A stretch of DNA of 15,681 bases from an uncultured Akkermansia sp. (lineage in GTDB: Bacteria > Verrucomicrobiota > Verrucomicrobiia > Verrucomicrobiales > Akkermansiaceae). The notes below the pieces were generated by a model, which worked only from the letters and a program-made list of their open reading frames with translations, was not told where the DNA came from and did not search any database. A program made the position numbers and the translations under genes. The DNA is taken from NCBI GenBank assembly GCA_900766865.1, contig CAAFXA010000438.1, positions 1 through 15,681 of the forward strand. The letters are read 5' to 3'. Below, in pieces: positions 8,299-15,657 of the stretch. Every line of letters begins with the position of its first letter. Positions within the stretch are counted from its first letter, which is position 1.

Positions 8299-9945
8299 TC
8301 AGCGCACTTTTTCAGGCAGAGATTCCTTAATTTTGCGGATAACCTGTTTGGCGATGTCGCGGTCGCCGGTGAAGAGGTAAGTACGGGCAAACTCGCGCAC
8401 GGCGGTGCGGTACAGCTTATCGTCTGCGGCCTCCAGCTTCTCGCGGTCGGCCTCGCTCATACCCTCGATAGCCCTCACCACGTCGCGCAGCTTAACCACG
8501 GCGGCCCAGTCGTTCTTACCCGTCTTGCGTTCCAGCAGAGCGAGCTCCACGCGGGCACGCAGCAACTTGCCATCCGTCAGGTCCGGGTTGCTCTGCTCCA
8601 CCAGTTTAACACTCTCGCTCACCCATTTAATGGCATTGGGATAATCCTGTTGTTCGCTGTAGTAGGCCGAAAGCTGAGCGGCCACGTCGGTCTGGGATAC
8701 GGGGCTGTTCTTGGCCAGGTTGGTATCCGCGGCCATCATATCCCAGCAACGGGTAAGCAGAGCAATGCGTTCCTCGCCCTCGGCATGAGCGGCCAGGAAG
8801 TTGAGTGCGCGGAAAATCGCGGCAGGCTCCTGCTCGTGCTCCAGCAGATAGCGATAGTCATTCACCGCATCAGTCACGGCACCACGGGCTTCGTTGGCAC
8901 GGGAGCGCAGGCGGCAGTGGCGCAGCTGCAGTTCCGGCGTCATCTCGCCATAGCCCTCCGCAAAGGCACCTGCCAGCGTGAGGGCCTGAGCACAACCGGC
9001 GTAATCGCCCATGCGGAAGCGCAGCTCGCCCAGCATGGTGTAGCACTGGGGCAGCTTGTGTTCGCGGTCCGGATACTCAAGCATGGAATCGCGGCAACGC
9101 AGCAGCTTGGCCTCCACATCCTTAAGAGCCTGAGCAGATAGCGTGGGGTTGTCGCGCAGCGTGTTGGACACCTCTTCGAGCATGAGCTTAGCCGTTGCCG
9201 GGCAGGCCGGCCATTTGGCGGCCTCCAGAATGTTGCGCACCATCTGCAGGGCATGCTCGCGCACGCCACCTACCTCGGCACGCAGCATCTGCAGCTCGGC
9301 GGCCTCAGCAGCCAGGGCCGGGTCGGTCAGACGAGCCAGCACACTGGCCATTTCCAGGCGGGAAATAGCCTTTACAGCCTCATCGTTCTGGTGCATGCGA
9401 ATGTGGGTCTGAGCGGAACGACGAATGGAACGCAGCAACAGAGGCGTGGCGGATGGAATATTGAGGGCTTTCTCCTGCAGCTGGCGATCCAGGCGCAGCT
9501 GCAGCTCATAGTCCTCGTGCTCCAGAGCGGCAGCAGCAAGGCGCTCCAGCCCCTCCACCGGGGCCAGCGACTCCACCTCCGGCAGAATGCGCACAGCCTC
9601 CTCCCACTGCCCCTTATCGATGAGGCGGCTCATGAGGAACCAGCGGAACTGACGGCGTGTGTCGGCATTTTTAATCCACCCCAGGCGAGTTTTGGAATCC
9701 TCTGCCAGCTCCAGCAGGCGAGCTTTATCGCCGGAGAGGTCGGCCAGAAGCCTCTCCAGATTATCGTTGGCCTCGGAGTTATCGTGCACAAAAATCGTTT
9801 CGCCCTTAAAGAAGCGGATAATGTCGTCCCCCTTGGCAAAGAGTCCCCAGATGAGCAGAGCTGCAGCAGTAAGGCCAACGGCAGCCAGCGGCAAGACAGG
9901 ACTACCGGATTTGCGACGGGGTTTGTAACGGCGATGCATGGTCAT
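8299..9945 (-). CDS. Membrane-anchored TPR protein (second of a tandem pair)
   Basis: From ATG 9945 the product has 548 residues; ATG 9939 would serve equally well. The open frame runs further upstream, to 10161, but only by overlapping the preceding TPR gene, and that stretch does not read as protein. The N-terminus is strongly basic (MHRRYKPRRK), with one membrane helix at about 17-36, so the large remainder should be extracytoplasmic. It is almost entirely helical with tetratricopeptide-like helix pairs, for example LPQCYTMLGELRFRMGDYAG and AAQLSAYYSEQQDYPNAIKW. WIKNADTRRQFRWFL (90-104) closely matches WIKNPSVRREAEWML in the preceding gene. TPR domains bind other proteins, so a scaffold or chaperone role in the envelope is plausible but unproven. 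It lies 22 bases after its paralogue and 18 before murJ. Confidence 0.85.
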   Translation of the reverse strand: MTMHRRYKPRRKSGSPVLPLAAVGLTAAALLIWGLFAKGDDIIRFFKGETIFVHDNSEANDNLERLLADLSGDKARLLELAEDSKTRLGWIKNADTRRQFRWFLMSRLIDKGQWEEAVRILPEVESLAPVEGLERLAAAALEHEDYELQLRLDRQLQEKALNIPSATPLLLRSIRRSAQTHIRMHQNDEAVKAISRLEMASVLARLTDPALAAEAAELQMLRAEVGGVREHALQMVRNILEAAKWPACPATAKLMLEEVSNTLRDNPTLSAQALKDVEAKLLRCRDSMLEYPDREHKLPQCYTMLGELRFRMGDYAGCAQALTLAGAFAEGYGEMTPELQLRHCRLRSRANEARGAVTDAVNDYRYLLEHEQEPAAIFRALNFLAAHAEGEERIALLTRCWDMMAADTNLAKNSPVSQTDVAAQLSAYYSEQQDYPNAIKWVSESVKLVEQSNPDLTDGKLLRARVELALLERKTGKNDWAAVVKLRDVVRAIEGMSEADREKLEAADDKLYRTAVREFARTYLFTGDRDIAKQVIRKIKESLPEKVR

Positions 9946-9967
9946 GGTCGTCAGAAATGAAAGACAA

Positions 9968-11641
9968 TCAATGTTCGGAGGTGTCGGTCTGCTCACCCTC
10001 ATCGGTATCCACCTCTTCCGGAAGCGAGGCACCATGGAGGCGGCAGAGATTGAACTGCTCCTCCACCTCGCGAGCACGGGGGGAACCTTTCTGCACCTCG
10101 GAGCGCAGGGCATCCCAGGTCTGAATGGCAGCATTCCAATCCCTGAGCTGGGAAAGAGCATAAGCCTGGCTCATCATCGCCTGGAAGCGGTCATTATCCT
10201 CACCGGTTTCCTTCGGCAGATTCTGGGCAGCCAGAGCGTATGCATTCGCAGCATCGCGGGTCTTACCATCCATATCATACACCTGAGCCAGAGCGAGATA
10301 CACACGCCCCAGAGCGGTTTTATCTGCGGCAAAATGGGTAGAACGCAGCTTCACTGCCTCCTGCAGGTAGGAGAGGGCTTCATCTATACGCCCCAGCACA
10401 ATGCAACAACGCCCGGCACCCTCCAGAGGCTGGGCCCGCAGTTCCTCGGGCATACTCCCGGAGGCCAGAGCGCGGGAGAAATCTGCCAGAGCGGCCTCAT
10501 GGGCTTCCTTGGCAAAATTGACCCAGCCACGCTGGTCATAGAGGCAAGCCCAGTAAGGATCCGCCGCATCTATGCGCCCCATGGCAGCCCCCTCTGCACG
10601 ATACAGCAGAGCCAGCGCATTTTCGGAATTAGAGCTTTCCAGCTCAATGCGCGCGAGGTCACGCAGAGCGGAGGCCAGGTAAACGGCATCTCCCGGGTGT
10701 TCTCCCAGGCGGCTCACGCCGTCTCTCAGCAAGCGAGCAGCCTGCTCTGTATCCCCCTTCTCCAACAGGGCAGAGCCCATGCACACGGCCGCACCGGCCA
10801 GAGTGGGCACTTTGTCCAAATCCACCCCGGTAAGAGCCTTCTCGAAACACTTGAGAGCTTCCTGGTGCTTACCATGAGAGCGATGAATACGCCCCATGTA
10901 GGCCAGCAGATTAGCCTGCAGCAGTTTGCCGGGCTCACCCAGGTTGGCGACTTCGGTTTGCAGAGTTTCCAGCGCTTTGAGCTGCGCAGCACTATTCTCT
11001 GCGGCGGAGGCTATCAGCTCTGCCTGTTCGGAATAGGCTCCCAGTTGCTCGCGCTGTCTGCCCAGCTTCCCATAGCAACGGGAGGCATAGCGATAATAGG
11101 CTACGGCAGATTTACTGTCGCCGGTCTCGGCAAAGGAGCGAGCCGTCAGCACCGCACGGCGAGCCCACAACTCGGAGGCCTCGTCCCGGGGAAACAACGC
11201 CTTTAGCATGTCCGCGGCATCTGCCACCTTGCCCCGGTTCATCGTGGCCAGAGCCAGCATCCACTCAGCCTCACGGCGAACGGAGGGATTCTTAATCCAA
11301 GCCAGACCCGTCTCTCTCGTGCGGACGGTGTGCAGCAGTGTAGCCTCGTCTGCCGTAGCAGCCTGCATGAAGTGGGTCAGATTCTCCACGGCGGCATTGT
11401 TGACCGCCTCACTCACCACCTCAGATGTCACGCCGGAGGTGAAGCCATTGCTGAAGCCCAGCTTGTAGGTAGCATACTCCACGCCCAGCAATGTAACAAT
11501 TGCGAGGCCGATGGCAGCATACTTGACCACGGGCTTGAACTCCAGTTCTTCACTGCTCAGTTCCTCGGGAGAGAGGGGCTGATTCTCGCTGGGCGATTCC
11601 ATATCTGTTCGGTGCGCAGGGAGCGTGTAGGGACGCGGCAT
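9968..11641 (-). CDS. Membrane-anchored TPR protein (first of a tandem pair)
   Basis: The ATG at 11641 overlaps the lysC stop by one base (TGATG), which suggests translational coupling; this gives 557 residues. A second ATG at 11602 (MESPSENQPL) is also a reasonable start and removes 13 residues of less convincing sequence. An acidic cytoplasmic segment precedes a single membrane helix at about 38-56, after which several TPR units can be read (AYMGRIHRSHGKHQEALKCF, VCMGSALLEKGDTEQAARLL, RGWVNFAKEAHEAALADFSR, LAQVYDMDGKTRDAANAYAL). The WIKNPSVRREAEWML motif at 115-129 is shared with the next gene, and overall architecture agrees, so the two are likely ancient duplicates. The C-terminus is acidic (EEVDTDEGEQTDTSEH). 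Function is not known. Confidence 0.86.
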   Translation of the reverse strand: MPRPYTLPAHRTDMESPSENQPLSPEELSSEELEFKPVVKYAAIGLAIVTLLGVEYATYKLGFSNGFTSGVTSEVVSEAVNNAAVENLTHFMQAATADEATLLHTVRTRETGLAWIKNPSVRREAEWMLALATMNRGKVADAADMLKALFPRDEASELWARRAVLTARSFAETGDSKSAVAYYRYASRCYGKLGRQREQLGAYSEQAELIASAAENSAAQLKALETLQTEVANLGEPGKLLQANLLAYMGRIHRSHGKHQEALKCFEKALTGVDLDKVPTLAGAAVCMGSALLEKGDTEQAARLLRDGVSRLGEHPGDAVYLASALRDLARIELESSNSENALALLYRAEGAAMGRIDAADPYWACLYDQRGWVNFAKEAHEAALADFSRALASGSMPEELRAQPLEGAGRCCIVLGRIDEALSYLQEAVKLRSTHFAADKTALGRVYLALAQVYDMDGKTRDAANAYALAAQNLPKETGEDNDRFQAMMSQAYALSQLRDWNAAIQTWDALRSEVQKGSPRAREVEEQFNLCRLHGASLPEEVDTDEGEQTDTSEH

Positions 11642-12861
11642 CAGGCCTTGTCCAGATGGAACGCAGCATGCACCACGCGGGCAGCACGCTCAATATCACC
11701 AGCCTCCACGGTGGTGGTAATGCGAATCTCGGAGGTGGCAATCATGCCGGTCGGGATGCCGGCATCCGCCAGAGAACGGAACACTGTGGCAGCCACGCCG
11801 GAGTGCGAGCGCATACCCACACCCACAACGGAAAGCTTGGCCAGACCGGCCTCCGTCTCCAGGCGAGCCTTCTCACCCAGCTGCGGCAGCAGAGGCTTCA
11901 GCGCAGCCTGAGCTGCACCGAGGTCGCTCATATTCATGGTGAAGGACTGACGAGCCTGCCCGTCGTGAGCCGTGTTGGCCACAATCATATCCACATTGAT
12001 TTCCGCCTCGGAAAGAGTGGAAAGGATAAGAGCGGTATAGGCTACAGGGGCGGTGATACCGGACACCGTTACACGGGCCTGGTTACGTTCGATTGAGACG
12101 CCTCGCACCACGAGGCTCTCCATAGCGGAATTTTCTTCTTGCACGATGGTACCGGGGTTATTGTTCATGGAATTGCGGACTTCAAAGACTACGCCGAACT
12201 TCTTGGCGAACTCGACGGAGCGGGCCTGCATCACTTTGGAGCCACTGGAGGCCATCTCCAGCATCTCCTCGTAGGAAAGTACAGGAATCTTGCGGGCATC
12301 TTTCACCACGCGGGGGTCACAGGTGTAAACACCGTCCACATCTGTGAAAATCTGGCAGATATCAGCCTTGACTGCGGCAGCCATGGCAATGGCGGAAAGG
12401 TCGGAACCACCACGGCCGAGAGTGTAGATGGAGCCATCCTGAGCTACGCCCTGGAAACCGGCGCATACTACGATGCAACCTTCCTCCAGCGCTTCGAGCA
12501 CCTTCGCCGGCTCAATGCTCTCGATACGGCCACGCGTGTGGCTGCCATAGGTACAGATGCCGGCCTGAGCACCTGTAAAGCTGCGGGCCTTATAGCCCAT
12601 ATCCGTAATGGCCATGCAGAGCAGAGCAATGGACTGCTGCTCGCCGGTAGCCAGCAGGACATCCAGCTCACGCTCGGGCGGGTTGTCCATCACCTCGTGA
12701 GCAAGGCCGATAAGTTTGTCGGTAATACCGCTCATGGCCGAGATGACGGCCATCACCTTATTGCCGGCCTGCTGCGTTTCGATGAGCCTGCGGGCCACAT
12801 TGCGGATGCGGTCGATGGTGCCCACGGAGGAGCCGCCGTATTTCTGTACGATAAGTGCCAT
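11641..12861 (-). CDS. lysC: Aspartate kinase, monofunctional, with two ACT domains
   Basis: LysC phosphorylates aspartate, the first step toward lysine, diaminopimelate, threonine and methionine. The 406-residue product has the usual monofunctional length. Motifs: VQKYGGSSVG (5-14) with the phosphate-binding lysine, TGEQQS (72-77), FTDVDGVYTCDPR (172-184), SSGSKVMQARSVE (205-217), then ACT domains at about 264-330 and 342-406 (SVVGVGMRSHSG, then SEIRITTTV). ACT domains usually give feedback inhibition by lysine and/or threonine. ATG 12861 is chosen because the family begins at this point; the frame continues to 13020 only inside hom. Met247 (12123) lies where some bacteria start a separate small regulatory subunit. 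It lies 7 bases after hom and overlaps the next gene by one base. Confidence 0.96.
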   Translation of the reverse strand: MALIVQKYGGSSVGTIDRIRNVARRLIETQQAGNKVMAVISAMSGITDKLIGLAHEVMDNPPERELDVLLATGEQQSIALLCMAITDMGYKARSFTGAQAGICTYGSHTRGRIESIEPAKVLEALEEGCIVVCAGFQGVAQDGSIYTLGRGGSDLSAIAMAAAVKADICQIFTDVDGVYTCDPRVVKDARKIPVLSYEEMLEMASSGSKVMQARSVEFAKKFGVVFEVRNSMNNNPGTIVQEENSAMESLVVRGVSIERNQARVTVSGITAPVAYTALILSTLSEAEINVDMIVANTAHDGQARQSFTMNMSDLGAAQAALKPLLPQLGEKARLETEAGLAKLSVVGVGMRSHSGVAATVFRSLADAGIPTGMIATSEIRITTTVEAGDIERAARVVHAAFHLDKA

Positions 12862-12868
12862 ATGTGTA

Positions 12869-14188
12869 TTAATCGTTAAAGGTTTCGATGCGGAAGACAA
12901 TCGGCAGGCGGTCAATGACATGGTTTTCGCGCAGCTCACGCAGCACATACTTAAGGCGCACCCACTTGCAGGCATGCACCATGAAGATGAGGTGATTATG
13001 CTGCACTCCGTTCTCGTCAATATAGCCGAAGTTGGAGCTGGTGGCAGAGATGCTCACATCATACTTGGCAAACATGGCCGCAATTGCCGCAATCATCCCG
13101 GGGCGGTCATGAATCACGAAACGGACGTAATAAGGCGTAACCGTCTCGCCCATGGGCAGAACGGACAACTCCTTGGTGTAGGGCTGGAAGCCGGTGTGGT
13201 AGCCATTGAGGCGGCACTCGCGCATAGCCAACACCACATCACCAATGACAGCGCTGGATGTGGGGTTCTTGCCGGCACCACGCCCGTAGAAAATCGTCTC
13301 GCCCACAATATCGCCCTTCACCGCGATGGCATTGAACACGCCATTGACGCTGGCCAGCAGGTGCTGCTGCGGCACAAAGCTGGGCTGCACACGCAGCTCC
13401 AGCGCATCCTGAGCTTCGTGGTGCTTGATGACAACCAAGAGTTTGATGCTGTAGCCAAGCTTCTCTGCCATGGCTATATCCACACTCTCCACCTTCTCAA
13501 TGCCGTGCACATGGATGAGCTCCGGCGACAGGGGAGTACCATAGGCCAGCATGGCCAGAATCAGCGCCTTGTGTGCAGCATCCCAGCCGTTGATATCAAA
13601 AGAGGGGTCGGCCTCGGCAAAGCCGAGTTTCTGGGCATTGGCAAGGGCATCCTTCAGGGAAAGCCCCTGCTCCTTCATGCTGGTGAGGATGTAATTACTG
13701 GTGCCGTTGATAATACCGGCAATACTCTGCACCTTGTTGCAGATGAGCGAGTTCTGCAAGCTCTGAATAATGGGGATACCGCCACCGCAGGAGGCCTCGA
13801 AGTAAAGCGGCGTACCCTGCTCTGCAGAGAGTTGGAAAAGCTCGCTGCCATACACGGCCAGCACAGCCTTATTGCCGGTCACCACTGGCTTACCAGCCTT
13901 CAGGGCAGCCTTCACCAGTTGGTAGGCTTCATCCGTACCGCCAATCAGCTCAATGATGATGTCAATCTCCGGGTCATTCACCAGCTCTCGCCAATCATTC
14001 GTCAGCAATGCCGGGTCTACTTTCACTTCACGCTTACGGGCAAGGTTACCCACCGCCACCTTGCGGATGGCGTAGGAAATCTGAGCTCTGGCCTCGAGCA
14101 ACTCACGATTACGAATCAGGGTTTCATATACCCCAGACCCCACTGTACCAAGGCCGGCCAGGCCCAACTGAAGCGTTTCACCTATCAT
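12869..14188 (-). CDS. hom: Homoserine dehydrogenase with C-terminal ACT domain
   Basis: Hom reduces aspartate semialdehyde to homoserine, the branch point to threonine and methionine. The 439-residue product has the nucleotide-binding GLAGLGTVGSGV (9-20), GNKAVLA (105-111) with Lys107, NGTSNYILT (161-169), and the catalytic region FAEADPSFDINGWDAAHK (190-207) with the expected Asp203 and Lys207. An ACT domain (about 352-436, VRFVIHDRPGMIAAIA) suggests threonine feedback, as in the Gram-positive type enzyme. It is the first gene of the unit hom-lysC-TPR-TPR-murJ and sits directly behind a promoter with a perfect -10 box. I see no leader peptide or attenuator; the leader would be only a few bases. 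Confidence 0.97.
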   Translation of the reverse strand: MIGETLQLGLAGLGTVGSGVYETLIRNRELLEARAQISYAIRKVAVGNLARKREVKVDPALLTNDWRELVNDPEIDIIIELIGGTDEAYQLVKAALKAGKPVVTGNKAVLAVYGSELFQLSAEQGTPLYFEASCGGGIPIIQSLQNSLICNKVQSIAGIINGTSNYILTSMKEQGLSLKDALANAQKLGFAEADPSFDINGWDAAHKALILAMLAYGTPLSPELIHVHGIEKVESVDIAMAEKLGYSIKLLVVIKHHEAQDALELRVQPSFVPQQHLLASVNGVFNAIAVKGDIVGETIFYGRGAGKNPTSSAVIGDVVLAMRECRLNGYHTGFQPYTKELSVLPMGETVTPYYVRFVIHDRPGMIAAIAAMFAKYDVSISATSSNFGYIDENGVQHNHLIFMVHACKWVRLKYVLRELRENHVIDRLPIVFRIETFND

Positions 14189-14199
14189 TCGCGCAGAGA

Positions 14200-14228
14200 A
14201 TTATACACCATATCCCACCATCAGACAA
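14200..14228 (-). promoter_or_regulatory. Promoter of the hom-lysC-TPR-TPR-murJ unit
   Basis: On the minus strand TTGTCT (14223-14228, 4 of 6) and TATAAT (14200-14205, perfect) are 17 bases apart. Eleven bases separate the -10 box from ATG 14188, so transcription should start only about 4-5 bases before the start codon, leaving no room for a Shine-Dalgarno sequence or attenuator. Confidence 0.8.
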
Positions 14229-14247
14229 GCCTATAGTGAGCCAGCAG

Positions 14248-14273
14248 AAAAAAAATCACGGTCGCGCGAACGT
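14248..14273 (-). terminator. Hairpin with T8 tract, probable terminator before hom
   Basis: On the minus strand ACGTTC and GACCGT pair (one T-C mismatch) around GCGC, followed by GA and eight T residues (14248-14255). It lies between the 161-residue gene and the hom promoter and probably ends the upstream transcript. The short stem makes it moderate on its own, but the larger nested hairpin just before it may contribute. Confidence 0.5.
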
Positions 14274-14280
14274 TTTTGTA

Positions 14281-14320
14281 GCCGGGCCGCAGCTATTCCG
14301 ATTTTGCGGAAGCGCCCGGC
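14281..14320. repeat. Nested inverted repeat
   Basis: GCCGGGC (14281-14287) and GCCCGGC (14314-14320) form a perfect 7-bp outer stem, and TTCCG (14296-14300) and CGGAA (14307-14311) form an inner 5-bp stem with a 6-base loop. Neither strand has a T tract directly after the outer stem, so it is not a textbook terminator by itself. It may act with the T8 hairpin downstream on the minus strand or be a protein or RNA structure site. Confidence 0.6.
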
Positions 14321-14369
14321 ACAGTGGCAGTTCGCACGTTAATGAGCAGAAGATGTACAGACCGCCTCA

Positions 14370-14855
14370 TTACCTTTGAGCATCGAGATGATACCGCACC
14401 TCCACGGTGTACCACTCCCCTTTTGGAGCAGAAGGACAATTCTCTCTACGCCAGGCTGGCACGCCCTTGTAGATGGAAAGTTTTTTGTCGGCATAATGAG
14501 CCAGGCCGTACTCCTCCAACAAGTGTCGCATTTTTGCCTCCTTTTCAAACAATTGATGAGCTTCCTCCTCCGTCAGCGCCACGGAACAATATTGTCCATG
14601 AGCCCCATCTCGCAGAGAGCCGGCCAACATCAACCTATTGCCGCGAACGGGCAATTCTCCATACACCATATACTCCACGAGCTGATTGGTGGAGGAATCG
14701 AGATACACCCGCAAATTGTCACGTTCCCTGGCCAGTCGTTCCAGTTCAGCTTTATGGTGTGCGTTCTCATAGCCCAACCAGCCAATAGCAACAAGGGCCA
14801 GCAACAACAGCCAATTAACGGCGGGCCAATCAAGTGGGTTCAGTTTCGCTTTCAT
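14370..14855 (-). CDS. Single-pass membrane protein of unknown function
   Basis: I do not recognise this 161-residue protein. After a short N-terminal segment (MKAKLNPLDWPAVN) there is one membrane helix (about 15-30, LLLLALVAIGWLGYE), then a charged, coiled-coil-like stretch (AELERLARERDNLRVYL, about 35-52), and a soluble domain ending in a strand-like WYTVEVRYHLD. The likely topology is N-terminus inside, domain outside. It has the clearest ribosome binding site in the window: GAGG 3 bases before the ATG, formed partly from the stop codon of the preceding gene, which ends 4 bases upstream. The two genes are thus very likely translated from one message. Confidence 0.75.
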   Translation of the reverse strand: MKAKLNPLDWPAVNWLLLLALVAIGWLGYENAHHKAELERLARERDNLRVYLDSSTNQLVEYMVYGELPVRGNRLMLAGSLRDGAHGQYCSVALTEEEAHQLFEKEAKMRHLLEEYGLAHYADKKLSIYKGVPAWRRENCPSAPKGEWYTVEVRYHLDAQR

Positions 14856-14859
14856 ATCC

Positions 14860-15657
14860 TCAGAGTGCCGGCTCTAATTCACAGCCATAAAAATCACTTT
14901 TCTCCAGACGTTCAACCTCCTGCATCATCTTCATCAGCTCAGGAGCCATCGCCTGGTCTGCGGCTTTCCTCTGCTGCGAGGGCAACGAGATGTAAGCCTC
15001 TGAATGCTTTTCCCATTCAGCCCACAATGCCACCACATGCTCCTCGCATGCGGCTGCGCTTGCGGCATCCTTCGCAGAGGCATACGCAGCAGCAAGCTCC
15101 TGCACCAAGCGAAGCTTTTCGCGCACGGCAGTCTGCTGTTCGGCTTCGGCATACATGCGACAGGCGGCCGAAACATCAAGCCACTGATTCGCCTTGTACT
15201 TCAAATTGTTATGCACCAGATACACCCCAACCCGCACCATCCGCTGCGATACAACAACCACTTCGGCAATTTCCACCTTCTCCCCCGGGCAACAGACATC
15301 CACCACAGCACCTATCAGCTCGCGAGGAAAACGGCCATCCCCCTCCATCCGCAGACGCCACGGCTTATCCGGCGTGAAGCCCGGACCAAAAATGCATCTC
15401 ACCTTCCATTCCCCTACATCACAAATCTTACCAGGGGCATCGCCTATATCCTCCAGCACCTCCGGGGTCATAGGCTGGGGAATGAGTGCAGCCTCGGCAT
15501 CATCAAACATCAGTTGAGCAAAGGCGGAGGAACCATAGCAGTAATTCTCGTGAATGTTACTGAGCAGAGTATCTTTTTCCTCTTCATACTCCCAAATCTC
15601 CTGATATTCGCCCTCCCAGGCAAGCAGCATCTGCACAAGCTGCCGCTTCCCCTCCTG
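14860..15657 (-). CDS. Protein of unknown function, 5' end missing at contig end
   Basis: The frame is open from stop 14860 up to the adapter junction at 15657, about 265 residues, and the real start is probably off the contig. A GTG at 15636 and an ATG at 15630 are in-frame candidates, but residues upstream (QEGKRQL) read naturally as helical protein. An AGGAGGGG stretch at 15647-15656 is 12 or more bases from these candidates, too far to support them. The first part is acidic (YEEEKD), the middle looks beta-rich (about 95-150 of the visible part; EWKVRCIFGPGF, EIAEVVVVSQRMVRVGVYLV), and the last third is a long Ala/Glu/Lys-rich helix typical of a coiled coil. No signal peptide or membrane helix is visible. 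It is coupled to the membrane protein 4 bases downstream. No family recognised. Confidence 0.7.
   Translation of the reverse strand, partial: QEGKRQLVQMLLAWEGEYQEIWEYEEEKDTLLSNIHENYCYGSSAFAQLMFDDAEAALIPQPMTPEVLEDIGDAPGKICDVGEWKVRCIFGPGFTPDKPWRLRMEGDGRFPRELIGAVVDVCCPGEKVEIAEVVVVSQRMVRVGVYLVHNNLKYKANQWLDVSAACRMYAEAEQQTAVREKLRLVQELAAAYASAKDAASAAACEEHVVALWAEWEKHSEAYISLPSQQRKAADQAMAPELMKMMQEVERLEKSDFYGCELEPAL

Noticed and set aside
9946..10161. 72-codon upstream extension of the second TPR gene
   Set aside because: It lies wholly over the end of the preceding TPR gene in another frame, and its translation (many Pro, Ser, Arg) is unlike the helical protein that follows.
12862..13020. 53-codon upstream extension of lysC
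   Set aside because: It is out of frame inside hom, rich in Ser and Cys, and aspartate kinases begin at the IVQKYGGSS segment right after ATG 12861.
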